Of a stretch of 64,000 nt of DNA, positions 52,711 through 61,241 are shown piece by piece; the stretch's first letter is position 1; the number at the start of each line of letters is the position of its first letter. The DNA comes from CAYSCX01 sp964429575 (GTDB taxonomy: Bacteria > Desulfobacterota > Binatia > Binatales > Binataceae), in contig CAYSCX010000007.1 in assembly GCA_964429575.1 (NCBI GenBank), forward strand, positions 29,885 through 93,884, written 5' to 3'. The notes below the pieces were generated by a model that was not told the origin of the DNA, ran no database searches, and was given only the letters and a program-made list of their open reading frames with translations. Position numbers and translations under genes: made by a program.

Positions 52711-53274
52711 ATGAAGTTCCACGCGCAGGCTCTGCTCGTCACGCTCGCGACATCGATGCTTATCGTGATGTTCGTGCCAGGTGCCGCGCTCGCCGGCTCG
52801 CGCGTCATAAACATAACGACCGCACCCCCACCAAAGGCGGACGGCGCCGTGCTGGAGATTCCGCAGGCTTGCGACCCGCGCACCGAGTCGTGCGCGGAGC
52901 CCGAGTTTGAGTGGCGCGTCGAATCCGTCACCTACTTCGAGGATTCGAAACGCGACAACCGCGATAAAGCCGACAAGGCCAAGACCGGCGAGGCGAACAA
53001 AGATTCCCCGACTCGCGTGGACGACTCCGATCGCGCCTCGCAGACTATCGACGCCTATCAACCGGCTGCGATAACCGTCGCGACCGTCGGCGCGATGGCG
53101 CCAGCGCGCCGCCGTGACACATCGTCTCCTCGCAGCGACGGTCCCAGCCCTGCTTCGGCATACTTGCCGTCGATCGTTCCTCCGCCGACGCGCGCGCCAT
53201 CCGCGGCTCCCGGCGCCGGGCCGACGATTCCCACGCGTCTCCCCACGAGCGCGGCGCCGTTTCTCCCGCGCTGA
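52711..53274 (+). CDS. Secreted hypothetical protein
   Basis: 187 residues. Sec signal peptide (MKFHAQALLVTLATSML..., cut near ALAG at 28). The mature part has one disulfide-like CDPRTESC, a charged DK-rich middle and a long Pro/Ser/Ala-rich tail, so it is largely disordered. No family recognised. The next gene, CoaX, starts 52 bp after its stop. Confidence 0.6.
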   Translation: MKFHAQALLVTLATSMLIVMFVPGAALAGSRVINITTAPPPKADGAVLEIPQACDPRTESCAEPEFEWRVESVTYFEDSKRDNRDKADKAKTGEANKDSPTRVDDSDRASQTIDAYQPAAITVATVGAMAPARRRDTSSPRSDGPSPASAYLPSIVPPPTRAPSAAPGAGPTIPTRLPTSAAPFLPR

Positions 53275-53326
53275 CCCGCGCGAGTATGATTGGTTGAGCG
53301 CCGCGCCTGCGCGCGGGCGCCGCAAC

Positions 53327-54103
53327 ATGCTCGTCACCATCGACGTCGGCAACAGCAACACCGTCATCGGCATCTACGAGGGCGAGCGCCTGCTGCACCA
53401 CTGGCTCATCTCGACCAACACGGATCGCACCACCGACGAACAAGGCGCGCTGCTGAACACACTATTTGCGGCGGCGGGAATCGAGATGGGCTTTCGTCCC
53501 GACGGAGTCGCGATAGCGTGCGTCGTGCCGGCGCTCAATCACGTCTGGGAGAGCGTCGCCGACCGCTACTTCCACTGCCAGCCGCTGATGATCGGCCCCG
53601 GCGTGAAAACCGGGATGCCCATCCTTTACGAAAACCCCAAGGAAGTCGGCGCGGACCGCATCGTCAACGCGGTCGCGGCTTTCGACCGCTGCCAGGGCGC
53701 ATGCATCGTGGTCGATTTCTCGCTCAATGCGACCACCTTCGACTACGTAACCGCGCGCGGGGAATATGCCGGCGGCGCGATCGCCCCGGGGCTGAGCGTC
53801 TCGATGAATGCGCTGGTCGAGCACGGCGCGAAGCTCTACCGCGTCGAACTTGCGCGCCCGCGCGACGCAGTGGGCCGCACTACCGTCGGCGCGATACAGT
53901 CGGGCGTCATCTTCGGCTTCACCGCGCTGGTCGACGGCCTCGTTACGCGCATCCGCAAGGAGCGCAGCGAAAAGTCGCGCGTCATCGCAACCGGATCGAT
54001 GGCCGGGCTCATCGCGCCGGAGTCGGAGACCATCGAAGAAGTCGATGAGTTCCTAACCCTCAAGGGGCTGCGGCTCATCTTCGAGCGCAACCGCCGGCTG
54101 TGA
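53327..54103 (+). CDS. coaX: Type III pantothenate kinase
   Basis: 258 residues of the ASKHA-fold CoaX family, which phosphorylates pantothenate in the first step of CoA synthesis. Motif 1 is DVGNSN (6-11, usually DxGNT), catalytic D110 lies in GADR, and the phosphate motif is D130-F-S-L-N-A-T-T-F-D, where the family has DFGTATTFD. The Gly-Thr is replaced by Ser-Leu-Asn, an in-frame one-residue insertion. The rest (GGAIAPGL, HGAKLYRVEL, GFTALVDGL) is normal. ATG at 53327. Activity may be altered, or this may be a divergent paralogue such as a Bvg-type regulator. Confidence 0.85.
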   Translation: MLVTIDVGNSNTVIGIYEGERLLHHWLISTNTDRTTDEQGALLNTLFAAAGIEMGFRPDGVAIACVVPALNHVWESVADRYFHCQPLMIGPGVKTGMPILYENPKEVGADRIVNAVAAFDRCQGACIVVDFSLNATTFDYVTARGEYAGGAIAPGLSVSMNALVEHGAKLYRVELARPRDAVGRTTVGAIQSGVIFGFTALVDGLVTRIRKERSEKSRVIATGSMAGLIAPESETIEEVDEFLTLKGLRLIFERNRRL

Positions 54104-54115
54104 TGAAATGAGACA

Positions 54116-54277
54116 CTAGCATGGTGTTGAGAAACTCAAATCATGGCGGGGCGGATGCGCAGGGGTGCTCAACACCCTGCGTGAAGACTGGCTGCCTTCA
54201 ATATCTTCTCCCCCAATGGGGGAGAGGAGAGAGAGGGAGCAGGCGGTTGAAAATGATTTTTTCAACCGCCTGCTAAG
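54116..54277 (+). repeat. Full-length TAGCAGG palindromic repeat
   Basis: 162 bp from CTAGCATGGTGTTGAGAAA to TTTTCAACCGCCTGCTAAG. Right hairpin is perfect (GCAGGCGGTTGAAAA with TTTTCAACCGCCTGC); middle hairpin TCTCCCCC/GGGGGAGA with AAT loop; left hairpin has one change (CATGGTG). Starts 12 bp after the coaX stop. Confidence 0.85.
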
Positions 54278-54300
54278 CAAGCAGGAAACTGGAGACCCAG

Positions 54301-55176
54301 ATGGAAACGCCCGCGCGGATCGTTACCGATTCAATGATCGGAATGAAACTGCCGGACTACGCGCGCCATTCGGACCGCGTCGCCACGGTGCTCGGCCGCA
54401 ACCCGGGTCCGTTCACCGGCCCCGGCACCAACACCTGGATCGTGGGCACCGGCAAGACGCCAATTCTGCTCGACACCGGGCAGGGCGTCCCCATCTACCA
54501 GGAACTCCTCGCGCAAGCCGTCAAGGATCTCGCGCACGCCGACCGCATCGGCAGCATCGTGTTGACGCATGCCCATGTCGATCACATCGGCGGCGTCAAG
54601 CAGGTCCGTGCGCTCTATGGCGAGATGGAAATTCTCAAGATGCCGTGGCGCGGCCACGACGACGCTGCCGGCGCGCCGATTACCGAAATAGCCGACGGCG
54701 CCGTAGTCACCACCGAAGGCGCGACGCTCCACGCGATTCATACTCCCGGTCACGCGCCCGACCATCTGTGTTACTATCTCGCCCAGGAGCGTGCGTTGTT
54801 CACGGGCGATGTCGTATTGGGGGCGGGCACTACCGTGATTCCTGATGACACCGGCGACTTGAGCCAGTACATGGACTCGCTGCGCCGCCTGCTCGCGCTC
54901 GACCTCGACCGAATCTATCCCGCGCACGGCCCGGTGATTCGGAACCCGCACCAAAAAATCCGCGAATACATCGCGCATCGCGAGCTGCGCGAGCGCCAGG
55001 TGCTCGACACGCTTGCCGCCGGTCCGCTCGAGGTCATGTCGATCGTCAAGCGCATCTACACCGATGTTCCCGAGTATCTGCATCTGGCGGCCGCAAGTTC
55101 GGTGCGCTCTCATTTGAAGAAGCTGATGCGCGAAAATCGCGTCGTCGAGGATGATAGCCGGTTCCATCTCAACTAA
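54301..55176 (+). CDS. Metallo-beta-lactamase-fold hydrolase (LACTB2-like)
   Basis: 291 residues: GTNTWIVG, metal motif THAHVDHIGG (HxHxDH), HTPGHAPDH, TGDVVLG and PAHGPVI supply the two-zinc site. A C-terminal helical winged domain (VLDTLAAGPLEVMSIVKRIYTDVPEYLHLAAASSVRSHLKKL) is typical of LACTB2-like and related thioesterase/ribonuclease-like MBL proteins. Reaction uncertain. ATG at 54301 follows a repeat element by 24 bp with GGAGACC upstream. Overlaps the PDZ gene by 26 bp. Confidence 0.83.
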   Translation: METPARIVTDSMIGMKLPDYARHSDRVATVLGRNPGPFTGPGTNTWIVGTGKTPILLDTGQGVPIYQELLAQAVKDLAHADRIGSIVLTHAHVDHIGGVKQVRALYGEMEILKMPWRGHDDAAGAPITEIADGAVVTTEGATLHAIHTPGHAPDHLCYYLAQERALFTGDVVLGAGTTVIPDDTGDLSQYMDSLRRLLALDLDRIYPAHGPVIRNPHQKIREYIAHRELRERQVLDTLAAGPLEVMSIVKRIYTDVPEYLHLAAASSVRSHLKKLMRENRVVEDDSRFHLN

Positions 55177-56134
55177 GCGGGCGCGCGCGTCGCGTCTCGC
55201 CGCGCTCGTCTGCGCGATCTTGATAGTTTGTGCGCTCGAGGCGCGCGCGTTTGCCGCCGACGCTGACCGTCCCGCGATGGCTCTGGAATGGTCCGAGGCC
55301 GCCGCAGAGTTATCAGTTGGGTCTCCTCCCGCGCTTGCTACGCCGTCAGACGCAGTACCAGCCGCGTCGCTGGCGCCTGCCGAATCGATTTCATCGCCGG
55401 TCGCGGCCAGTCGCGCCACGCCAGCAACGCCCGAATCCATCGCTGCGCTGTCCACCGCGACCGGCGCCGCGAGCGCACCCGCCGAGACGTTCATGCCCAC
55501 CACGCCCGCACCGATCATCTCCGCGCCGCCAGGATCGATAGCGGGTGACTCGACCGTCGAGATCCCTCAGGCGCTCGTGGAACCATTGCCCGATGATTTC
55601 ACTCCGGCGCCCTCCAGCGCCGGCTCCAGTCCCGAAATCGCCCGCTACCAGAGCGCCCAGACGCCTGCGCAGTTGCCGCAAGTACGCGGCATCAAGGAAT
55701 TCATCGCACAGGGCGTGGTTGTAACCCCGCTCGGCCTCGAAGTGCGCGAGGCGCGCCGCAAGCTCCGATCGGGCGAGCCCGCCGAGGGACTCCTCATCCT
55801 CGAGGTGAAGCACGGCAGCGCGGCGCAAACCGCCGGCCTCCAGTCGTACCAGCACAGCACGCATGACATGATCGCTGGCGCGGCGGTCGCCGCCGCGATG
55901 GTATTTGCGCCGGCAATCCTGGTCCTGCCGATGCTCGACTACTCGGAAATCGGCGAGAGCTACGACCTGATCATCGGCATCGACGGCAACCGCGTCGCCA
56001 ATTTCCTCGAGTTCGAGGATCGGATGCGCAAGGTGAACGCGGGCCAGTTGGTGTACCTGAGCATCCTTCGCAACGGCGCTCGCATGCAGGTCGCGGTGCG
56101 CGTCCCCGCCGACCCCACCGCCGTCAGCTACTGA
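55151..56134 (+). CDS. Secreted PDZ-like domain protein
   Basis: 327 residues. Signal peptide (basic N-terminus, hydrophobic 17-31, cut near AFA). A long Ala/Pro/Ser-rich linker (40-175) leads to a PDZ-like fold split by a hydrophobic insert: LGLEVREARRKL, GLLILEVKHGSAAQTAGLQ, an Ala-rich insert with a membrane-like helix (DMIAGAAVAAAMVFAPAILVLPML), then YDLIIGIDGNRVANFLEFEDRMRKVNAGQLVYLSILRNG. The insert inside the domain is unusual and may anchor it. Role unknown. Confidence 0.65.
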   Translation: MIAGSISTKRARASRLAALVCAILIVCALEARAFAADADRPAMALEWSEAAAELSVGSPPALATPSDAVPAASLAPAESISSPVAASRATPATPESIAALSTATGAASAPAETFMPTTPAPIISAPPGSIAGDSTVEIPQALVEPLPDDFTPAPSSAGSSPEIARYQSAQTPAQLPQVRGIKEFIAQGVVVTPLGLEVREARRKLRSGEPAEGLLILEVKHGSAAQTAGLQSYQHSTHDMIAGAAVAAAMVFAPAILVLPMLDYSEIGESYDLIIGIDGNRVANFLEFEDRMRKVNAGQLVYLSILRNGARMQVAVRVPADPTAVSY

Positions 56135-56157
56135 TCGCGTGGTAGGGCAAAATCTGT

Positions 56158-56189
56158 GGGGCCGGAGCGACGTGTGTCGCTCCGGCCCC
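56158..56189. terminator. 14-bp perfect hairpin between convergent genes
   Basis: GGGGCCGGAGCGAC, loop GTGT, GTCGCTCCGGCCCC. No T-tract on either side. Its place between two converging stops suggests a bidirectional terminator or RNA end-protecting structure. Confidence 0.6.
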
Positions 56190-56217
56190 GCGTGCGATAC
56201 TCAGTTAGAATTCCGGC

Positions 56218-57543
56218 CTAGTAGTAATCCACCGGATCGATCTGGCGCTTCGCGCCGTACCAGAACAGCATGTTCTCGGTCAGCCCCTGCCACGTGAACT
56301 TCCCGGGTGGCATCAGCAGCCGCTTGAACATCGACTTGACCGAGTAAAACTCCTTGGTACAACGCCACACGCCCTCTTCGACCTGCTGCGGCGACATGTG
56401 CTTGGGCACGAACATGCAGCGGAAGTTGTTGGTGTAAAGGTCCGCGTCGGGAATAATCACGCGCCCCTCGTTCTCCAACTGAGTGCGCATCGGCGTCCCC
56501 TTGCGCGGCGTGACCGTGTTGAAAAACGCCTCGGGCGCCTTCACGTCATGGAGGAACTTCATGGTCGCATCGAAAATCTCCGGCCGGTCCTCGTCGAGTC
56601 CGAACAGGAAGTTCAATGAGTAGTAGATGCCGTACTGTTCGAGCCGCTTGAGCAGCTTCTTGTACTGATTCGCGTGGTTCTGAATCTTATGCATCGACAG
56701 CAGGCTTTCCTGGCTAATCGACTCCACCCCGATGTTCACGTGGAAGATGCCCGCCTTGGCCGCGAGGTCGAGCAGGTCCTCGTCGTGATTTGAGTTGATC
56801 GTCCACAGGCACGAGAACCGGATGTTCAGCGGCGCGAGCGCCTTGAACAACTCGCGCGCGAACTTGTGCTTGCCGGTGATCTGGTCGTCGATGAACTGGA
56901 AGCGCCGCATCCCGGTGACGCGCGTGACTTCCTTGATCTCCTCGACGATGTCCTCGATCGGCCGCGTGCGGTACGAGCCGTCGTAGAACACCGGGATCTC
57001 GCAGAACGAGCAGCGGTACGGACATCCGCGGCTCGCCTGTATCGGCGCCGCCTTGAACAGGTACCGATTGATCTTCAATAGCTCGTGACGCGGACGGGGC
57101 AGCTTCTTCAGGTCGTGCAGCTTGTCGGCTTTGTAAACTCTCTTGAGCTTGCCGTCGCGCCAGTCGCTGAGCAGTTGCTCCCACACCAGATCCGCCTCAC
57201 CCTGCACCACCGCATCGCAATGCTTCAATGCCTCTTCGGTTTGCAGCGTCGCGTGGAATCCGCCGAACACCACAGGGACGCCGCGGCGGCGGAGCTCATC
57301 GCCGAGCTGGTACGCCCGCAGCGACGCGCCAATCGTGGTCGTCATGCCGACCAGGTCCCAGCCCGCGTCGAAGTCGATGTCCTCCAGTCGCTCGTCGCAC
57401 AGCGTCACGTCGTATTCGTCTGGCGTGAGTCCGGCCATGAGCGGGATCATCAGCCCCATGATCAGGCGCCAGCGCGTCTTGTGAGGCGTGCCGTCCAAGT
57501 GGACGGTGGTCGGTTGCACGAGCAGGATTTTCGGTTTCCTCAT
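56218..57543 (-). CDS. B12-binding radical SAM protein
   Basis: 441 residues. N-terminal cobalamin-binding-like Rossmann domain (about 1-140, with GMTTTIGAS and VVFGGFHATL but no strict DxHxxG), then a radical SAM barrel with C174-x3-C178-x2-C181 in GCPYRCSFC and a GG-type region NIGVES. C-terminal helical domain with WYGAKRQIDPVDYY. Such enzymes methylate or rearrange unactivated carbons, often on lipids. Its stop region faces the PDZ gene; its start overlaps the CDP-alcohol phosphotransferase stop by 4 bp, so the two are an operon. Confidence 0.85.
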   Translation of the reverse strand: MRKPKILLVQPTTVHLDGTPHKTRWRLIMGLMIPLMAGLTPDEYDVTLCDERLEDIDFDAGWDLVGMTTTIGASLRAYQLGDELRRRGVPVVFGGFHATLQTEEALKHCDAVVQGEADLVWEQLLSDWRDGKLKRVYKADKLHDLKKLPRPRHELLKINRYLFKAAPIQASRGCPYRCSFCEIPVFYDGSYRTRPIEDIVEEIKEVTRVTGMRRFQFIDDQITGKHKFARELFKALAPLNIRFSCLWTINSNHDEDLLDLAAKAGIFHVNIGVESISQESLLSMHKIQNHANQYKKLLKRLEQYGIYYSLNFLFGLDEDRPEIFDATMKFLHDVKAPEAFFNTVTPRKGTPMRTQLENEGRVIIPDADLYTNNFRCMFVPKHMSPQQVEEGVWRCTKEFYSVKSMFKRLLMPPGKFTWQGLTENMLFWYGAKRQIDPVDYY

Positions 57544-58724
57544 ACTTCCTCCGCCGCAACGCCGCCCCCGCTGGCGCGCGAGCCATGCCGTCTAACCTGT
57601 CTAATCGTCAGAAGCCACAACCCCAGCGCGAACAGGTAACTGCCGAACGCAGCGCCCCATGCGAAATATTCCAGCCCGTTCGCGAGCGCAAGAGCGAACA
57701 GAATATATGCGAAGTCCCGCCCGCTCCAGCGGTCCACCATGCCGATCCATTGCTCCGCATTCTCACCGGTCACCCGAAATGCGCTCCAGGTCGCCAGAGC
57801 GGACAGCGCGAATCCAACCAGCAGCACCGCCAGCAAATATAGATAGGCGGGATTGGCGGACACGCGATAGCAGCCCACGTAGATGCCGAGAAAAATCGCG
57901 ACGTTGACGATATTGTCGGTCGCGATGTCGAGTTGTCCGCCGAACCTGCTCTCCTTCATCTTGAGCCGCGCCAGTTCGCCGTCCACGCCGTCGAGCGTCA
58001 CGCACAGCAGGAACAGAATCGACGCCGCGAGCCGCCACCAGTAGCTCGGTTGCGCAAACATCCACCCGCATCCGAGCCCCAGCGCGGTGTTCGCGAGCGT
58101 AACCTGGTTGGGCGTGATCGGCGTGCGTGCCAGCAGATAGCTGATCCGCCACGAAAGCCGCCGATCCACATAACGCGCGATCGGCGCGTCCTTGTGAACC
58201 GTCTCTTCACGCAGCGTGCTCGCGAGCCTCAGTTCGGCCTCGCGCCGATCGTGGACGCGTCCATTCAGCGCATACGGAAGTGTCGCGGCAGCATGCTTCG
58301 CGGCGCCCGACGCGTTCAGCACCGCATCGAGTGGACCAACCGCGACTTCACCGGAGCGCTCCGCGTCGGCGCTTGAGACCCGCGCAGGCCGTGTCGGGTC
58401 TGCGGCGTATGCCGCGACAACCTCGGCGAGGTGCCGCGTTGCCATTACCAGATTTCCGCGCAGCGCAACGCACAGGGTGTCGTGAGCGAGACCGAATCGC
58501 CCGTTCCTCAGCTCCTCGAACGACCCGACTACCTCGACGTTGCGCGCTTCGCCCGCCCGCGGGAGCGACGCCATGACCGTCGCGCGATCCGCGCCGGCCG
58601 CGCTGACGAATATCCGTTTCGCTCCCGCGCGCTCACAATTCAGAACGAGACGTTCGAGCACCGTGCGGCCGAACACTATCTCATGGGCGCGCGATGGCGC
58701 CTCGATTAGTGCGGTCTCAACCAC
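57540..58724 (-). CDS. CDP-alcohol phosphotransferase with degenerate nucleotidyltransferase-like N-terminus
   Basis: 394 residues. C-terminal membrane domain (about 185-390, several helices) carries the signature D245-x2-D248-G-x2-A-R-x8-G-x3-D266-x3-D270, which transfers a phospho-alcohol from a CDP-alcohol onto an acceptor, making a phosphodiester lipid or polyol. Residues 1-170 resemble a nucleotidyltransferase fold (VFGRTVLERLVLNCERAGAKRIFV) but lack the GxGxRxxK nucleotide loop, so it is probably non-catalytic. The layout recalls archaeal/bacterial IPCT-DIPPS fusions; the active nucleotidyltransferase may be the separate gene at 60519. Confidence 0.83.
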   Translation of the reverse strand: MVETALIEAPSRAHEIVFGRTVLERLVLNCERAGAKRIFVSAAGADRATVMASLPRAGEARNVEVVGSFEELRNGRFGLAHDTLCVALRGNLVMATRHLAEVVAAYAADPTRPARVSSADAERSGEVAVGPLDAVLNASGAAKHAAATLPYALNGRVHDRREAELRLASTLREETVHKDAPIARYVDRRLSWRISYLLARTPITPNQVTLANTALGLGCGWMFAQPSYWWRLAASILFLLCVTLDGVDGELARLKMKESRFGGQLDIATDNIVNVAIFLGIYVGCYRVSANPAYLYLLAVLLVGFALSALATWSAFRVTGENAEQWIGMVDRWSGRDFAYILFALALANGLEYFAWGAAFGSYLFALGLWLLTIRQVRRHGSRASGGGVAAEEV

Positions 58725-58828
58725 GAAGTCCTGAGGGTCTGCCTGATTCTCCGCGCCCGGCTGCCCGCAAAAGCTAACATACCGGGACTCGCTCTGGGAG
58801 TAGGGTGGTCGTGCAGCCCGACGCGCAG

Positions 58829-59017
58829 CTTAGCAGGCGGTTGAAAAAATCATTTTCAACCGCCTGCTCCCTCTCTCGCTTCTCCCCCAACGGGGGAGAA
58901 GATTAGGAAAGAAGCCCGATCCTTCGCCCATGGCTCAGGACAAGTCTTTCCCGCAAGGTGTTGAGCACACCTGCGCATCCGCCGCGCCATGATCTGAGTT
59001 TCTCAACACCCTGTTAG
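58829..59017 (-). repeat. Full-length TAGCAGG palindromic repeat, reverse orientation
   Basis: 189 bp from CTTAGCAGGCGGTTGAAAA to TTTCTCAACACCCTGTTAG. All three hairpins present: GCAGGCGGTTGAAAA/TTTTCAACCGCCTGC perfect; CTTCTCCCCC/GGGGGAGAAG with AACG loop; GTGTTGAG pairing at the far end. Its TTA at 59014-59016 is the stop of the MlaC-like gene. Confidence 0.85.
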
Positions 59018-59631
59018 GGCGCTGGTTGCGCGAGCTGCCCCTGCATTTGCTGCATCAGCAGTTCGTACGAGCCATTCTTGACGACGCTCTGAATCTGACT
59101 GGCGATGCTCTGCGCGAGGCTCTGCCCGTCGAGATTCACGTCGGCGATTTGTTGGCGGCCGTCGTGGTTGACGACCAGGTAGTCGATCGATACCGCGCCG
59201 CCCTCGGGCCGCGCCACGACTGTCTTGACCACCGTTCCGGCCGGAGTGCTCTCTTGCCCGCGATATTCAGTCTTGAGCGTGGAGTAGAACTGCGATGCCT
59301 GCGGATACGCCATTCGCTCGAGCGTCTGGCTCAACAACCCGGCGAATTGCATCCGCTGCTCGTCGCTCATGCTCGGCCATTGCGGTCCCAGCGCCTGCTC
59401 GGCGACATCGCCGAGCGCGAGCGATCGGTTGATCGAGTCGGTAACGTGAGATCGCTCCGCCGGATCGCGTACCGTCTCGAGCCGCTTGATTGAGTCAATG
59501 AGGCGCCGCACCGCCTGTTGCGCTTCATCGTGCGATCCGGGCCTGGCGGACTGGCACCAGGCGTCGCTGGCAAACGAGCACATCAGCAACCCGGCGCCAA
59601 CCAGCGCGTTTGTCATTCGGTTGCTAGCCAA
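59014..59631 (-). CDS. MlaC/HpnM-like periplasmic lipid-binding protein
   Basis: About 205 residues. Signal peptide (MTNALVGAGLLMCSFASDAWC). The mature protein follows the MlaC/Ttg2D pattern: DPAERSHVTDSINRSLALGDVAEQALG, MQFAGLLSQTLERMAYPQASQFYS, and SIDYLVVNHDGRQQIADVNLDGQSLAQSI. MlaC proteins carry phospholipids between membranes; HpnM is a hopanoid-linked relative. A TTG at 59631 with GGGAG upstream is the best-supported start; the ATG at 59616 is the alternative. The stop is provided by the adjacent repeat element. Divergent from the HAD-led operon. Confidence 0.78.
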   Translation of the reverse strand: MASNRMTNALVGAGLLMCSFASDAWCQSARPGSHDEAQQAVRRLIDSIKRLETVRDPAERSHVTDSINRSLALGDVAEQALGPQWPSMSDEQRMQFAGLLSQTLERMAYPQASQFYSTLKTEYRGQESTPAGTVVKTVVARPEGGAVSIDYLVVNHDGRQQIADVNLDGQSLAQSIASQIQSVVKNGSYELLMQQMQGQLAQPAP

Positions 59632-59793
59632 AACCGGTTTCTCCCGTGAATAAATTCGCACGATTTGGGCGCTCTGTTTATGGGAGCGATACGGCGATGT
59701 CAAACCTTGTTGCATCGACGCCCCACAATGTCGCAACATGATCACGCACCGCCACTTTAGAGCCAATCGCGGCGCTGATAGACTCTTTGTCGC

Positions 59794-60522
59794 GTGGCCA
59801 TCATTAATGCTTTCCTGTTCGATTTTGGCGGCACGCTCGATTGCCCGCGCCACTGGCTCGACCGCTTCCACCAGCATTATCGCACCGCCGGCGTCGATGT
59901 CAGCCGCAGAGAACTCGACCGCGCGTTCGATCATGCGATGCGGGTGGCGTACCGGCGCACCGGGGAGTTGCGAACCTTCGGGCTCGCAGACCTCGCCGCA
60001 TTTCTGATCGCGCATCAAATCGATTATCTGCTGCGCGAAGCGCCGCGGGAAGTTCGCAGCCTGCTCGATCACGCCGGCCCGCAAGGCCGCGAACAGCTCC
60101 GCGAGCGGATCGAGTCATCGTTCATTGAAGAGTCACGCGCCGGGTTTGGTCGAAGCCGCGCGGTGCTTGAACGTTTGCGTCCGCGCTTTCGGATCGCGGT
60201 GGTCTCCAACTTCTACGGCAACCTCGATCGTGTGCTCGACGACGGCGGCCTCGCACCATTCATCGATGCCGCCATTGACTCCTCTCTGGTCGGCTACGCA
60301 AAGCCCGACCCCCGCATCTTCGAGGCGGCCCTGAATGCGATCGGCGTCAAGGCGTCTAATGCGGTGATGGTGGGAGACTCGCTCGATAAGGACCTCGCGC
60401 CCGCGCGCCAACTCGGGATGAAAACCGTTTGGCTCTGCACCAACGGTGCTCGCGATAGCGGCCTCGACGCGGCCGACCGCATTATCGCGGCGCTCGATGA
60501 ACTGCCGGGGATTTCGTGGTGA
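59794..60522 (+). CDS. HAD-superfamily hydrolase
   Basis: 242 residues. Motif I is D10-F-G-G-T-L (nucleophile Asp, but Gly where the acid/base Asp of DxDxT normally sits), motif II VVSNF, motif III with K in YAKPDP, and motif IV MVGDSLDKDL. Phosphatase chemistry is likely but the missing second Asp would weaken dephosphorylation. GTG start at 59794. First gene of a tight five-gene operon; it overlaps the nucleotidyltransferase start. Confidence 0.83.
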   Translation: MAIINAFLFDFGGTLDCPRHWLDRFHQHYRTAGVDVSRRELDRAFDHAMRVAYRRTGELRTFGLADLAAFLIAHQIDYLLREAPREVRSLLDHAGPQGREQLRERIESSFIEESRAGFGRSRAVLERLRPRFRIAVVSNFYGNLDRVLDDGGLAPFIDAAIDSSLVGYAKPDPRIFEAALNAIGVKASNAVMVGDSLDKDLAPARQLGMKTVWLCTNGARDSGLDAADRIIAALDELPGISW

Positions 60523-61238
60523 GCGCGATTCGCGGCGCAATCATCGCGGCGGGCCGCGGCGAACGCCTCAGAGCGGGCGTGGCTGGAGTGCCCAAGCCGC
60601 TGGTCGAAATCGGCGGAGAAATTCTGCTCGCGCGCCAGGCACGCCTGCTGACTGAAGCTGGCGCGTGCGCCCCGGTCGCGGTCGTCAATACCGAAACCGC
60701 GCGCACCATTGCGCAACGCAAGCTCGCTCTGCCGGCGCAACTCGACCTGGTCGTTCGTGACACGCCAAGTTCGATGGAATCTCTGTTCGCACTCGGTGAG
60801 CGCATTGCCACCGGACGGTTTCTGCTCGCCACCGTCGATACGGTCGTCGCGCCGCCGGAGTTCATTCGCTTTGCACAAACTGCCTCGAATCTGACCGATC
60901 CGGCGCGCAAGCAGGCACTCGATGGCGCTCTCGCCGTCACCCGCTGGCGCGGCGACCAGGGCGCGCTCTTTGCAACCGTCTCACCCGACGGTCTGATCAC
61001 GCGGTTGGGTGGTGATGAGGGACAGTTGGTCACCGCAGGCCTCTACCTATTTTCAACTCGAATATTCAGCTTCGCCGCCAAGGCACGCGAAGCGCGGCTC
61101 GATGCGCTTCGGCGCTTTCTCGCGCTCCTGCTCGACGAAGGTTTCCGCCTCGGCGCGATCGAGGTCTCAGGCGCGATCGACATTGATGAGCCCGCGGATC
61201 TCGATGCCGCCCGGTCCGTCGTGCGAAGTCTCGGCTAA
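60519..61238 (+). CDS. NTP transferase (sugar/polyol-phosphate cytidylyl- or nucleotidyltransferase)
   Basis: About 239 residues: nucleotide-binding loop IAAGRGERLRAGVAGVPKPLVEIGGE near the N-terminus and an acidic metal site in LATVDTVV, the MobA/IspD-like Rossmann nucleotidyltransferase fold. It would activate a phosphorylated alcohol to an NDP-alcohol. Close to the CDP-alcohol phosphotransferase 2 kb away, so CTP use is plausible. GTG start overlaps the HAD stop by 4 bp. Confidence 0.82.
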   Translation: MSAIRGAIIAAGRGERLRAGVAGVPKPLVEIGGEILLARQARLLTEAGACAPVAVVNTETARTIAQRKLALPAQLDLVVRDTPSSMESLFALGERIATGRFLLATVDTVVAPPEFIRFAQTASNLTDPARKQALDGALAVTRWRGDQGALFATVSPDGLITRLGGDEGQLVTAGLYLFSTRIFSFAAKAREARLDALRRFLALLLDEGFRLGAIEVSGAIDIDEPADLDAARSVVRSLG

Positions 61239-61241
61239 TTT

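Noticed and set aside
54331..55518. 395-residue frame antisense to the MBL and PDZ genes
   Set aside because: Fully overlaps two well-supported genes; no motif.
60519..61238. Nucleotidyltransferase as MobA of molybdenum cofactor synthesis
   Set aside because: The operon context (HAD, ATP-grasp, aminotransferase, CDP-alcohol phosphotransferase) does not fit; no other Moco gene is present.
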